A DNA stretch of 64,000 bases from Aquabacterium soli (GCF_003933735.1 NZ_RSED01000010.1:59210-123209), one strand, 5' to 3'; numbered from the stretch's first letter, positions 36,362 through 45,557 are shown. The notes: generated by a model from the sequence alone, not told the origin. Translations and numbers: made by a program.

Positions 36362-37699
36362 ATGCCCCTGACCGCCTCCGTTTCCGCGCCTGTGTCTGTC
36401 TCGCACCTCGTCCTGCGCGCCAAGCAGCTGGAGATCGACGCGCTCCAGCACCTGGCCGCCCGTGCCGAACTGGTCGACGTGATCGGCCAGCTGATCCACG
36501 CCCTGCAGCGCGAGCGCGGCGCCACCAGCATCTACCTGGCCTCGGGCGGACAGCAGTTCGCCGAGGTGCGCCAATCCGCGGTGGAGGCCGCCCGGCCACT
36601 GGAAGCCCAGACCCGCACCCTGTTCGCCACCCAGATCGAGCCGGGCCAGGGGGCTTCGGCCCGCATGCTGTCGATGACCGCCTGGGCCCTGCTGGGCCTG
36701 GACGTGCTCGATGGCCTGCGCGCGCAGATCGACCAACAGGCCTTGAGCGCACACGACTCGGTGGCCGCCTTCAGCCGCCTGATCGCCGGCCTGGTCGAGC
36801 TGATCTTCCACGTGGCCGATGCCACCGCGCACCCCAGCATCTCGCGCCTGCTGGTGGCCTTCCTGCACCTGGTGCAGAGCAAGGAGGCCGCCGGCCAGGA
36901 GCGCGCCGTGGGCGCCCTGCTCTACGCCTCGGGCCATGGCGACGAAGCCCAGCAGCAGCGCCTGCTCCACCTGATCGACGCACAAGAGAGCAGCCTGCGT
37001 GTGTTCGAAGAGTTCGCCGAGCCCGAACTGCGCGCCCGCTGGCAGCAGCACCTGCTCACGCCCGACGTGGCCCGCCTGGAGCGCCTGCGCCGCACCCTGT
37101 ACACCGCCCGCCCCGGCGCCGCGCTCGACACCCAGCTCAGCGACGACTGGTTCGAGGCCAGCAGCGCCCACATCACCGCGCAGTGGGAGCTTCAGCAGCT
37201 GCTGGTACAGGCCCTGCGCCAGCACTGCGAAGCCCAGGTGCGCGCCGCCCAGCAGGATCTGCTCGACGCCGAAGGCCTGCTGCGCCAGTTGCGCGACAAC
37301 CCCCCACCGCACGCCCATGCGGTCGAGCGCTTCTTCGATGCCGCCACACAGCCGGGCAGCGTGCCCCTGCCCACCGCCGTGACCGAGGGGCTGGCCAAGC
37401 GCATCGACACGGCCACCAGCCAGACACAGGCTTCTTCGCTGCTCGACCTGCTGCAGGCGCAATCCACCCGCCTGGCCAGCATGGAGGCCGAGCTGGAGGC
37501 CGCGCGGCGCACCCTCAACGAACGCAAGGTGATCGAACGCGCCAAGGGCGTGCTGATGTCGCGCATGGGCCTGAGCGAGGAAGCGGCCTTCCGCGCGCTG
37601 CAGAAGACCTCGATGGACCAGAACCGCCGCCTGCTGGATGTGGCCGAGGCCACGCTGTCGCTGCCGGATTTCGCCTTCCCGAAAAAGTCGGGCGCCTGA
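36362..37699 (+). CDS. nasR: NIT-ANTAR nitrate/nitrite-responsive antiterminator (NasR-like)
   Basis: A 445-residue regulator. Residues ~35-300 form an all-helical NIT sensor (QRERGATSIYLASGG is its diagnostic motif), followed by a coiled linker and a C-terminal ANTAR domain (about 372-435; LNERKVIERAKGVLMSRMGLSEEAAFRALQKTSMDQNRRLLDVA). This architecture equals Klebsiella NasR, which binds nitrate/nitrite and then a two-hairpin RNA leader to prevent termination. The next gene, a nitrite channel, has just such a leader with a terminator. No Shine-Dalgarno is obvious, so the start is less certain. Confidence 0.93.
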   Translation: MPLTASVSAPVSVSHLVLRAKQLEIDALQHLAARAELVDVIGQLIHALQRERGATSIYLASGGQQFAEVRQSAVEAARPLEAQTRTLFATQIEPGQGASARMLSMTAWALLGLDVLDGLRAQIDQQALSAHDSVAAFSRLIAGLVELIFHVADATAHPSISRLLVAFLHLVQSKEAAGQERAVGALLYASGHGDEAQQQRLLHLIDAQESSLRVFEEFAEPELRARWQQHLLTPDVARLERLRRTLYTARPGAALDTQLSDDWFEASSAHITAQWELQQLLVQALRQHCEAQVRAAQQDLLDAEGLLRQLRDNPPPHAHAVERFFDAATQPGSVPLPTAVTEGLAKRIDTATSQTQASSLLDLLQAQSTRLASMEAELEAARRTLNERKVIERAKGVLMSRMGLSEEAAFRALQKTSMDQNRRLLDVAEATLSLPDFAFPKKSGA

Positions 37700-37725
37700 T
37701 CGCCCGGTGCGCCCCCAGCCACGTC

Positions 37726-37741
37726 TGGCATGGCACCTGCT
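37726..37741 (+). promoter_or_regulatory. Candidate sigma54 promoter of the nitrite channel gene
   Basis: TGGCATGGCACCTGCT matches TGGCACG-N4-TTGCW with two mismatches and correct GG-N10-GC spacing. Transcription would start near 37752, giving a leader of about 196 nt that contains the terminator at 37829-37882. Position relative to the ATG (207 bases) matches that of the nirB element (213). Confidence 0.6.
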
Positions 37742-37828
37742 TGCTTTGCGCGCACCAGGCTAATGGCGGCCCGGTATCCACCTTTGCGGTGCTTTCGCGC
37801 CCAAGGCTGGTGCACATCTCCCTGGATA

Positions 37829-37882
37829 AAGGCGTCCTACCCGTCCCTGCTTCGGCAGACCGCGGTCTTGGGCGCCTTTTTT
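37829..37882 (+). terminator. Leader attenuator/terminator before the nitrite channel gene
   Basis: Arms AAGGCG (37829-37834) and CGCCTT (37873-37878) enclose a CTGC-TTCG-GCAG tetraloop hairpin (37847-37858) and are followed by a T-run (37877-37882). It lies 66 bases before the ATG, inside the predicted leader. Such a terminator is the expected target of ANTAR antitermination. An upstream GCACC...GGTGC pairing (about 37752-37793) could form the protein-binding structure, but I could not define the two hexaloop hairpins exactly. Confidence 0.65.
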
Positions 37883-37947
37883 CATGCCTGCGTGGCACAG
37901 GCAAGGCCCTCACCGCTGTTGTTCTTCATTGCCCCAAAGGAACCCAG

Positions 37948-38760
37948 ATGGCCTACCTTGCCCCTGCCGAGTTCGTCACCAAGATGGTCGACGCCGGCGA
38001 ATCCAAGCTGCTGATGTCCACCCGCGACACGCTGATCCGCTCGTACATGGCCGGTGCCATCCTGGCGCTGGCCGCGGCCTTCGCGGTCACTGTCACCGTC
38101 AACACGGGCAATGCACTGGTCGGCGCCATGCTGTTCCCGGTGGGCTTCATCATGCTGTACCTGCTGGGCTTCGATCTGCTGACCGGCGTGTTCACCCTGG
38201 CCCCGCTGGCCGTGTTCGACAAGCGCCCCGGTGCCACCTGGGGCGGCGTGATGCGCAACTGGACGCTCGTGTTCTTCGGCAACTTCGCCGGGGCGCTCAC
38301 GGTGGCCGTGTTCATGGCCATCATCTTCACCTTCGGCTTCTCAGAGGTGCCCAACGCCGTCGGCCAGAAAATCGGCCACATCGGCGAAGGCCGCACGGTA
38401 GGCTACTCCGCGCATGGCGCCTCCGGCATGCTCACCCTGTTCATCCGCGGCGTGATGTGCAACTGGATGGTGTCCACCGGCGTGGTGGCCGCGATGATGT
38501 CCACGTCCGTGTCGGGCAAGGCCATCGGCATGTGGATGCCCGTGATGATCTTCTTCTACATGGGCTTCGAGCACAGCATCGTCAACATGTTCCTGTTCCC
38601 CTCGGGCCTGCTGCTGGGCGGCAACTTCACGATCATGGACTACCTGATCTGGAACGAGATCCCCACCGTGATCGGCAACCTGGTGGGCGGCCTGACCTTC
38701 GTGGGCGCCACGCTGTACTCCACGCACTACAAGACCGCGCCCAAGCGCATCGTGGCCTGA
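37948..38760 (+). CDS. Formate/nitrite transporter (FNT) family channel
   Basis: A 270-residue inner-membrane channel with six helices, probably a pentamer that takes up nitrite (NirC-like) given the neighbouring nirBD and NIT-ANTAR genes. The FNT signatures GFIMLYLLGFDLLTG and FFYMGFEHSIVNMFLFP (with the conserved EHSxxNM) are clear, as is IGNLVGGLTFVG. Its stop codon overlaps the start of the phosphatase-kinase gene (TGATG). Whether formate or nitrite is preferred cannot be told from sequence. Confidence 0.93.
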   Translation: MAYLAPAEFVTKMVDAGESKLLMSTRDTLIRSYMAGAILALAAAFAVTVTVNTGNALVGAMLFPVGFIMLYLLGFDLLTGVFTLAPLAVFDKRPGATWGGVMRNWTLVFFGNFAGALTVAVFMAIIFTFGFSEVPNAVGQKIGHIGEGRTVGYSAHGASGMLTLFIRGVMCNWMVSTGVVAAMMSTSVSGKAIGMWMPVMIFFYMGFEHSIVNMFLFPSGLLLGGNFTIMDYLIWNEIPTVIGNLVGGLTFVGATLYSTHYKTAPKRIVA

Positions 38761-40496
38761 TGGCCGCTGGCTTGCGCATCACGCTCGGCCAGCATTCGCG
38801 GGCCGGGCGCAAGCCCGTCAACCAGGATTTCCATGGCGCGGCCGTGCCCACGGGCACGCGGCTGTCCACCAAGGGCATCGCCATCGCGCTGGCCGACGGC
38901 ATCGGCAGCAGCGCGGTCAGCCAGGTGGCCAGCGCCGCCGCCGTGCGCGGCTTCCTGGATGACTACTACGACACTTCCGAAGCGTGGACGGTGCGCCGTG
39001 CAGCGCAGCGCGTGCTGGAAGCCACCAACGCCTGGCTGCACGCCCAGACCCGCCGCAGCGACGCCCGCTTCGATCCGGACCGGGGCTATGTCTGCACCTT
39101 CAGCGCCTTGATCCTGAAAGGCCGCGAGGCCCACCTGCTGCACGTCGGCGACACGCGCATCTACCGCGTGCATGCCCAGGCGCTGGAGCAGCTCACCGAA
39201 GACCACCGCCTGCATGCCGCCCCCGGCCAGACCTACCTGGCCCGGGCGCTCGGCGTGGGCCCCTCTGTCGAGATCGACTACCGCCACTGGCCGCTGGAGC
39301 CCGGCGAGCTCTACCTGCTGGCCAGCGACGGCGCCTACGAGCACCTCGATGCCGCCACCGTGCACCGCGCCCTGGGCACGCATGGCGATGACTTCGATGC
39401 CGCGGCCAGCCTGCTGGCGGACAACGCCCTGGCCCGCGGCAGCCAGGACAACCTGACCGTGCAGCTGGTGCGCATCGACACCCTGCCCGAGCCCGAGGCG
39501 CACCAGCTGCCCGTGCAACGCGAAGGCCTGGCCCTGCCCCCGCCGCTTCAGGCGCGCATGCGCTTCGAGGGCTACACCATCGTGCGCGAGCTGCACGCCA
39601 GCGCCCGCAGCCAGGTGCACCTGGCGGTGGATGATCAGAGCGGCCAGCAGGTCGTGCTCAAGACCCCGTCGGTGGACCTGCGCGCGCAGCCCGCCTGGCT
39701 CGACCGCTTCATGCTGGAAGAGTGGGTGGCCCGCCGCCTGGACAGCGCCCACGTGCTCAAGCCCTGCGCCACCGAGCGCCCGCGCCAGCATCTGTACGTG
39801 GCGCTCGAATACGTCGACGGCCAGACCCTGGCCCAGTGGATGACCGACCACCCCGCGCCCAGCCTGGACAGCGTGCGCCGCATCATCGAACAGGTGGCGC
39901 GCGGCCTGCAGGCCTTCCACCGCAAGGAGATGCTGCACCAGGACCTGCGCCCCGAGAACGTGATGATCGACGCCACCGGCACCGTCAAGATCATCGACTT
40001 CGGCTCGGTGCACGTGGCGGGCCTGGCCGAAGGGAGCAGCGAACCACGGCCCGAGGCCCTGGTGGGCACCTTGCAGTACACCGCGCCGGAGTACTTCACG
40101 GGCCTGGGCGGCAGCGCCGCATCCGACCTGTTCTCGCTGGCTGTGCTGGCGTACCAGATGCTGACCGGCCAGTTGCCCTACGGCCTGCAGGTCACGCGCA
40201 TACGCACCGAACGTGATGTGGCCAGGTTGCGCTACACCCCGCTGCGCGAGCACCGCCCCGAACTGCCCTCCTGGCTCGATGCCGTGCTGCGCCGCGCCCT
40301 GCACCCGCAGGCGCCCAAGCGGCAGGAGGCGCTGTCCGAATTCATCCATGACCTGCACGATCCCGGGCTGCAGTACCAGCCGCGCCGTGCCCCGCCCCTC
40401 ATCGAACGCCACCCGGTGGTGTTCTGGAAGGTGCTCAGTGCAGCCCTGGCCGTGGCCGTGGTGCTGCTGCTGTGGCTGCGCATCACCCACCGTTGA
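38760..40496 (+). CDS. Bifunctional PP2C phosphatase / Ser-Thr protein kinase
   Basis: A 578-residue fusion. Residues ~5-245 are a PP2C phosphatase (RKPVNQDFHGA, IALADGIGSS, LLHVGDTRIYR, LLASDGAYEHL, GSQDNLTVQLV; metal-binding aspartates present). Residues ~265-535 are a Hanks-type kinase: VVLKTPS supplies the ATP lysine, HQDLRPENVM the catalytic loop, DFGS the Mg site, GTLQYTAPEYF the activation segment. The usual glycine-rich loop is degenerate. A C-terminal membrane helix (about 552-573) anchors it. Translationally coupled to the nitrite channel, so a role in nitrogen uptake control is likely but inferred. Confidence 0.93.
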   Translation: MAAGLRITLGQHSRAGRKPVNQDFHGAAVPTGTRLSTKGIAIALADGIGSSAVSQVASAAAVRGFLDDYYDTSEAWTVRRAAQRVLEATNAWLHAQTRRSDARFDPDRGYVCTFSALILKGREAHLLHVGDTRIYRVHAQALEQLTEDHRLHAAPGQTYLARALGVGPSVEIDYRHWPLEPGELYLLASDGAYEHLDAATVHRALGTHGDDFDAAASLLADNALARGSQDNLTVQLVRIDTLPEPEAHQLPVQREGLALPPPLQARMRFEGYTIVRELHASARSQVHLAVDDQSGQQVVLKTPSVDLRAQPAWLDRFMLEEWVARRLDSAHVLKPCATERPRQHLYVALEYVDGQTLAQWMTDHPAPSLDSVRRIIEQVARGLQAFHRKEMLHQDLRPENVMIDATGTVKIIDFGSVHVAGLAEGSSEPRPEALVGTLQYTAPEYFTGLGGSAASDLFSLAVLAYQMLTGQLPYGLQVTRIRTERDVARLRYTPLREHRPELPSWLDAVLRRALHPQAPKRQEALSEFIHDLHDPGLQYQPRRAPPLIERHPVVFWKVLSAALAVAVVLLLWLRITHR

Positions 40497-40605
40497 TCCG
40501 GGCAGCCAGGGCAGCGAACTTTTCCGTTCAGATCTGAACGAACCTCGCCAGCAGGCTGCGCCGCACGATGGCCCGGCCGCTGCCCACCCCACCACGGAGT
40601 TGCTG

Positions 40606-41637
40606 ATGAAAACCATGATCGCCGGCCTGACCCTGGCCGCCCTGTCTTGCGCGCAGGCTGCCACAGCCGCCACTGCGCAAGCCCTCGCTGCCGCCCCCAC
40701 GGGGCCCACCTATGGCGCGCAACTCGAAGGCTTTGATTACCCGCATCCCATCCAACGCTTCAAGCTCAACTCGCAGCAGCAGGCGCTGGAGATGGCCTAC
40801 ATGGACATCGCGCCCAAGGGCAAGGCCAATGGCCGCACCGCCGTGCTGCTGCATGGCAAGAACTTCTGCGGCGCCACCTGGGAAGAAACCATCCGCGTGC
40901 TGAGCGCCGAAGGCTGGCGCGTGGTCGTGCCCGACCAGATCGGCTTCTGCGCCTCGTCCAAGCCCAGGGGCTACCAGTTCAGCTTCGGCCAGCTGGCGGC
41001 CAACACGCAGGCCCTGCTGCAATCGCTGAACATCCAGCAGGCCACGGTGATCGGCCACTCCATGGGCGGTATGCTCGCCGCGCGCTTCACGCTGGCCTAC
41101 CCGCAGGCCGTGTCGCAGCTGGTGCTGGTCAACCCCATCGGCCTGGAAGACTGGCAGGCCGCTGGGGTGCCCTATGCCACGGTGGACCAGCTCTACCAGG
41201 GCGAGCTCAAGACCACGTTCGACAGCATCAAGGCCTACCAGCTGCGCTTCTACTACAACGGCCAGTGGAAGCCCGAGTACGACCGCTGGGTGCACATGCA
41301 GGCAGGCCTGTATGCCGGGCCTGGCCGCGAGGCCGTGGCCTGGAACCAGGCACAGACCTCGGACATGGTCTTCACCCAGCCCGTGGTGCATGAGTTCAAG
41401 CGCATCAAGGCGCCCACGCTGCTGCTGATCGGCGGCAAGGACCGCACAGCGCCCGGTGCCGCGCGCGCCCCCGCAGCGATCGCTGAAAAACTGGGCGACT
41501 ACCCGGCCCTGGGGCGCGCCACGGCCAAGGCCATCCCCGGCGCCACGCTGGTGGCGTTCCCGGCGCTGGGCCATTCACCGCAGGTCGAATCGCCCAAGGA
41601 ATTCCATGACGCCTTGCTGCGCGGCCTGAAGAACTGA
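40606..41637 (+). CDS. Exported alpha/beta hydrolase
   Basis: A 343-residue protein with signal peptide 1-22 (ALSCAQAATAA). The oxyanion region is VLLHGKNFCGATW, the nucleophile elbow is IGHSMGGM (Ser near 150) and the catalytic His is in FPALGHSPQ near residue 326. The fold resembles haloalkane dehalogenase/epoxide hydrolase-like esterases. Cysteines in HGKNFCGAT and QIGFCASSK could form a disulfide after export. Substrate unknown. Confidence 0.9.
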   Translation: MKTMIAGLTLAALSCAQAATAATAQALAAAPTGPTYGAQLEGFDYPHPIQRFKLNSQQQALEMAYMDIAPKGKANGRTAVLLHGKNFCGATWEETIRVLSAEGWRVVVPDQIGFCASSKPRGYQFSFGQLAANTQALLQSLNIQQATVIGHSMGGMLAARFTLAYPQAVSQLVLVNPIGLEDWQAAGVPYATVDQLYQGELKTTFDSIKAYQLRFYYNGQWKPEYDRWVHMQAGLYAGPGREAVAWNQAQTSDMVFTQPVVHEFKRIKAPTLLLIGGKDRTAPGAARAPAAIAEKLGDYPALGRATAKAIPGATLVAFPALGHSPQVESPKEFHDALLRGLKN

Positions 41638-41680
41638 GCGCCCGCCAGGCCCCACGGTGATGGCGGCCTCTGCGCCACCA

Positions 41681-42847
41681 TCACCTGGGGTAACGCGCCA
41701 CCAGCCACACGCTGACGATGCACAGCGCCGCCATGGCACTGCCCACGGCCAGCAGGCTGGCCTGCGCCAGGAAGGGCGCCACCGCCTGGGCCGACACCGC
41801 GCTCACCACCAGCAGCGCCAGCATCAGCAGCGCCGCGGCACGGCCCATCTGCGCCACCGGCACCGACAGCGTGTCGCTGAAGGCCGCCGGGCTGCGCAGG
41901 CCGAAGATGCCGCAAAAGCCCGTCCAGAACACGATCAGCGCCGCGTAGTTCACCCAGCCCGCCGCAGCCAGCGCCGCAAAGCCGGTGCACCACAAGGCAT
42001 GCGCCCAGGCACCGGCCTGCACGGCCCGATGCGGGCCCCACCGTGCGCTGATGCGGCCCGACAGCGCCGCCATCGCGGCAAAGCCCGACACGCCGAACAC
42101 CTGCGACAGCGCAAAGGCCTCGCCGCCCAGCTGCAGGCCATGGCGCAGCATCTGCGGCGCGCTGGTCACGAAGGTCAGCAGCGCCGCGAAGCACAGCGCA
42201 TGCGACACGGCCAGCCGCACGAAGCGCCCGCTGCGCAGCAGGGCCACATAGCCCGTGCGCACCGTCACATCCAGGTTGGGCAGCACGCGGGGTGCGGCGC
42301 GCATCGCCATCGGCATCGCGGCCAAGGCCATCACCGCCACGACCACGAAGGTCCACCGCCAGTCGACCACCATCAGCATCACCGTGCCGAGCACCGGCCC
42401 GGCCGCCGGGATGATGGCCTCGATCATCGCGATGGCGGCCAGGCCCCGCACCCCATCGTGCGCCGGCAGGGTGGCGCGGATCACCGCAGGCGCCACCACC
42501 GTGGCCGCGCCCGCCGCCATGCCCTGCACCAGCCGCATCAGCAGCAGCACGTCGATGCCCTGTGCCACGGCGCAGCCCAGGCTGGCCAGCACCAGCAGCA
42601 CCAGCCCCCACTTCACGCAGGCCCTGGGCCCGATGCGCGGCAGGGCCTCGCCCCACAGCAGCTGCGAGGCGGCCAGACCGGCCAGAAAGATGGCGATGGT
42701 GGCCTGCCCCTGCGGCACCGTCAGGCCCAGGCCGTGCTGCATGGCGGGCACGGCAGGCAGGTACAGGTCCATCGCGAGCATGCTCGCGCAGGTGATGGCG
42801 GCCAGGGGCAGGATGGTGCGAAGGGAAGCGGGGGACGGCGTCGACAT
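41681..42847 (-). CDS. Bcr/CflA family multidrug efflux MFS transporter
   Basis: A 388-residue, 12-helix drug:H+ antiporter. N-terminal MDLYLPAVPAMQHGL and the loop 2-3 motif PRIGPRACVKWG, followed by RLVQGMAAGAATVVAPAVIRATLP, are characteristic of Bcr/CflA pumps. Divergent from the methyltransferase gene across 45 bases. Confidence 0.92.
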   Translation of the reverse strand: MSTPSPASLRTILPLAAITCASMLAMDLYLPAVPAMQHGLGLTVPQGQATIAIFLAGLAASQLLWGEALPRIGPRACVKWGLVLLVLASLGCAVAQGIDVLLLMRLVQGMAAGAATVVAPAVIRATLPAHDGVRGLAAIAMIEAIIPAAGPVLGTVMLMVVDWRWTFVVVAVMALAAMPMAMRAAPRVLPNLDVTVRTGYVALLRSGRFVRLAVSHALCFAALLTFVTSAPQMLRHGLQLGGEAFALSQVFGVSGFAAMAALSGRISARWGPHRAVQAGAWAHALWCTGFAALAAAGWVNYAALIVFWTGFCGIFGLRSPAAFSDTLSVPVAQMGRAAALLMLALLVVSAVSAQAVAPFLAQASLLAVGSAMAALCIVSVWLVARYPR

Positions 42848-42892
42848 GCCGGCAGTGTGCCTTGAGCGCCAGACCCGGTGCCGTCACCGACA

Positions 42893-43855
42893 ATGCAGGC
42901 CCGCGCCACACAACCGTTGCCACCCGTGCCCTACCAAGCCCTGCTCGATGCCATCCACCGCATCGACCACGTCCCCACCGACGCCCAGCGCCTGTTCCAC
43001 GGCCGCGGCGGCGCCTTTCCCGGCTGCGAGCAATGGACGCTGGATTTCTACGCACCGGTGTGGCTGCTCACCAGCTTCCAGCCCGTGACCGACGATGAGC
43101 TGGCGCCCATCCAGGCTGCGCTGCAGGCACGCTGGGCAGAGATCGCCCCTGGCCAGCCCCTGAACCTCGTCTTCCAGCACCGCGATGAGGTTCGTGCCGA
43201 GACGCGCCTGCTGGCCGGCCAGGTGCCCGATGCACACGACGTGTCCGAGCAAGGCGCCCGCTACAAGGTGCACCTGCTGCGCGGCATGAACCACGGCCTG
43301 TTCCTGGACATGGCCGAGGGCCGCCGCTGGGTGCGCGCGCACGTGGCGGCCCGCCCCGGCGCCAAGGTGCTCAACCTGTTCGCCTACACCTGCGCCTTCT
43401 CGGTGGTGGCCATGCAGGCCGGCGCCAGGCAGGTGGTCAATGTGGACATGGCCGGCGGTGCGCTGTCCATCGGCAAGCAGAACCACCACCTCAACGGCAT
43501 CACCCAGGGCGCCAGCTTCCTGCCGCACGACATCTTCAGCTCGTGGGGCAAGATCACGCGCAGCGGCCCGTACGAGCTGGTGATCATGGACCCGCCCACC
43601 TACCAGAAGGGCAGCTTCGTGGCCGAGAAGGACTACGCCCGCCTGGTGCGCCGCCTGCCCGATCTGCTGGCCCCCGGCGGCCATGCGCTGCTGTGCCTGA
43701 ACTCGCCCAAGCTGGGCCCGGCCTTCCTGCAGGATCTGGTCGCTGCAGAAGCATCAGGCATCAGCTTCGTCGAGCGGCTGGCCAACCCGGCCGCCTTCAC
43801 CGATGCCTCACCCGATCGTGCGCTGAAGGTGCTGGTGTTCAAGGCGCCAGATTGA
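42893..43855 (+). CDS. Class I SAM-dependent methyltransferase (RlmI/RlmK-like)
   Basis: A 320-residue protein from the ATG at 42893. SAM site: VLNLFAYTCAFSVVAMQAGARQVVNVDM (motif I and post-I), catalytic-region motif VIMDPPTYQKGSFV. The D-P-P-[TF]-Y pattern is that of RNA m5C/m2G methyltransferases of the RlmI type, but the N-terminal PUA domain is replaced by ~130 other residues. Substrate probably RNA, by analogy only. Confidence 0.85.
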   Translation: MQARATQPLPPVPYQALLDAIHRIDHVPTDAQRLFHGRGGAFPGCEQWTLDFYAPVWLLTSFQPVTDDELAPIQAALQARWAEIAPGQPLNLVFQHRDEVRAETRLLAGQVPDAHDVSEQGARYKVHLLRGMNHGLFLDMAEGRRWVRAHVAARPGAKVLNLFAYTCAFSVVAMQAGARQVVNVDMAGGALSIGKQNHHLNGITQGASFLPHDIFSSWGKITRSGPYELVIMDPPTYQKGSFVAEKDYARLVRRLPDLLAPGGHALLCLNSPKLGPAFLQDLVAAEASGISFVERLANPAAFTDASPDRALKVLVFKAPD

Positions 43856-43870
43856 GCGCCTGGGCAGGCC

Positions 43871-44506
43871 TCACAGAGACATCGACGGCCGCCGCCCCAT
43901 GGCCTCGCGCCAGCGCAGCAGGTGCGGGTGCGCCTCGGTCACGCGCACCTTCACCACCCGCGCAAAATCCACCGCCACCACCGCCGTGATGTCGACGATG
44001 CTGAAGCGCTGCGTCGCAATGAACTCGCGGTCGGCCAAACGCTCATCGAGCGTGTCGAAGAACTGCCCGATGCGCCGCAGCCCCCGCTCGGCCAGCGCCG
44101 CGATCTGCGGGTGGTCCACCGGGCCGGGCAGCGCGCGGTTCACCATGGCCGGGCTGCTGTTGCGAAAGGCATCGGCGATGGCCAGCAGCCCTTCGAACTC
44201 CACGCGCCAGAACCAGCTGGCCACCTCGGCCTTTTCCAGCGGGGTGGCGCCCAGCAGGGGCGGCTCCGGGAAGCGCGCCTCCACATAGGCCGCGATGGCC
44301 GCGTTGTCCGTCAGCACCACGCCTTCCTCGGTGCGCAAGGCGGGCACCGTGCACGCCGGGTTCACCAGCCGGAAGGCCTCGCCCATCTGCTCACCGCTGC
44401 GCAAATCCACCTGCACGGTGTCGTGGGGCACGCCCTTCTCGGCCAGCAGGATGCGGGCACGGCGGGGGCTGGGGGCGGTGGCGCAGTCGTACAGGGTGAT
44501 GGTCAT
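43871..44506 (-). CDS. Glutathione S-transferase family protein
   Basis: A 211-residue GST from the ATG at 44506. Thioredoxin-fold N-terminus MTITLYDCATAPSPRRARILLAEKGV with glutathione-binding VPAL and D-N-A (LTDNAAIAAYVE), then an all-helical C-terminal domain (FSIVDITAVVAVDFA). It lies 10 bases downstream of the YghU gene, same strand, suggesting co-expression. Confidence 0.92.
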   Translation of the reverse strand: MTITLYDCATAPSPRRARILLAEKGVPHDTVQVDLRSGEQMGEAFRLVNPACTVPALRTEEGVVLTDNAAIAAYVEARFPEPPLLGATPLEKAEVASWFWRVEFEGLLAIADAFRNSSPAMVNRALPGPVDHPQIAALAERGLRRIGQFFDTLDERLADREFIATQRFSIVDITAVVAVDFARVVKVRVTEAHPHLLRWREAMGRRPSMSL

Positions 44507-44516
44507 GTGGGGCGGG

Positions 44517-45389
44517 TCATGCAGGCTTGAGCTTGTCTTGCGTCTTCGTGTCGAAATCGCTGGCGTCGTGCCGCTCGTGCAGCTGGCTCGACGGCTCGCC
44601 GAAGGTGCGGTTGACCATGCGGCCACGCCGTGCGCCCGGTCGCTGCGCGATCTCGTCCGCCCAGCGTACGACGTTGGCGTAGGTGTGCGCCTGCAGGAAT
44701 TCCCCAGCCCCGTACAACTGCCCCTTCGACAGCGCCCCGTACCAGGGCCAGGTGGCCATGTCGGCGATGGTGTACTCGTCACCACCCAGGAAGCGGTGCT
44801 CGGCCAGGTGGCGGTCCAGCACGTCCATCTGGCGCTTCACCTCCATGGCGTAACGGTCGATCGCGTATTCGATCTTGGTGGGCGCATAGGCGTAGAAGTG
44901 GCCGAAGCCGCCGCCCAGGAAAGGCGCGCTGCCCATCTGCCAGAACAGCCACGACAGGCACTCGGCGCGCTTGGCCCGGTCGGTGGGCAGGAAAGCGCCG
45001 AACTTCTCGGCCAGGTGGATCAGGATCGCGCCGGATTCGAACACGCGGATGGGCTCGGGGCCGCTGCGGTCCACCAGGGCCGGGATCTTGGAATTGGGGT
45101 TCACCTCGACGAAGCCCGAGCCGAACTGCTCGCCCTCGTTGATGCGGATCAGCCAGGCGTCGTACTCGGCACCGGTGTGGCCCGCGGCCAGCAACTCTTC
45201 CAGCATCACCGTGACCTTCTGGCCGTTGGGCGTGCCCAGCGAGTACAGCTGTAGCGGGTGCTTGCCGATGGGCAGTTCCTTGTCGTGCGTGGGGCCGGCG
45301 ATCGGGCGGTTGATGCTGGCGAACTGGCCGCCGCTGGCCTTGTTCCAGGTCCAGACGGCGGGCGGGGTGTAGGTGGTGGAATCGGACAT
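44517..45389 (-). CDS. yghU: Glutathione-dependent disulfide-bond oxidoreductase YghU
   Basis: A 290-residue Nu-class GST-like enzyme that reduces disulfides with two bound glutathiones. Diagnostic segments: FASINRPIAGPTHDKELPIGKHPLQLYSLGTPNGQKVTVMLEE at the N-terminus and VFESGAILIHLAEK plus LFWQMGSAPFLGGGFGHFY. AGGAG lies 8 bases before the ATG at 45389. Confidence 0.96.
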   Translation of the reverse strand: MSDSTTYTPPAVWTWNKASGGQFASINRPIAGPTHDKELPIGKHPLQLYSLGTPNGQKVTVMLEELLAAGHTGAEYDAWLIRINEGEQFGSGFVEVNPNSKIPALVDRSGPEPIRVFESGAILIHLAEKFGAFLPTDRAKRAECLSWLFWQMGSAPFLGGGFGHFYAYAPTKIEYAIDRYAMEVKRQMDVLDRHLAEHRFLGGDEYTIADMATWPWYGALSKGQLYGAGEFLQAHTYANVVRWADEIAQRPGARRGRMVNRTFGEPSSQLHERHDASDFDTKTQDKLKPA

Positions 45390-45557
45390 GCCTTGTGCTC
45401 CTGAGGCGGTGGACGTGAAGCCTCGAACCACGCAGCGTAGCAAAGCCTCTCGCCCCCCGCTGAACCACCGGGGATGCCCCTGCCCACAGGCTGAACGTGG
45501 CCGATTTTGCAGGCTTACACTGCCAGCGCTTCCATTCAAAACCTGAGGCTCTTTCCC

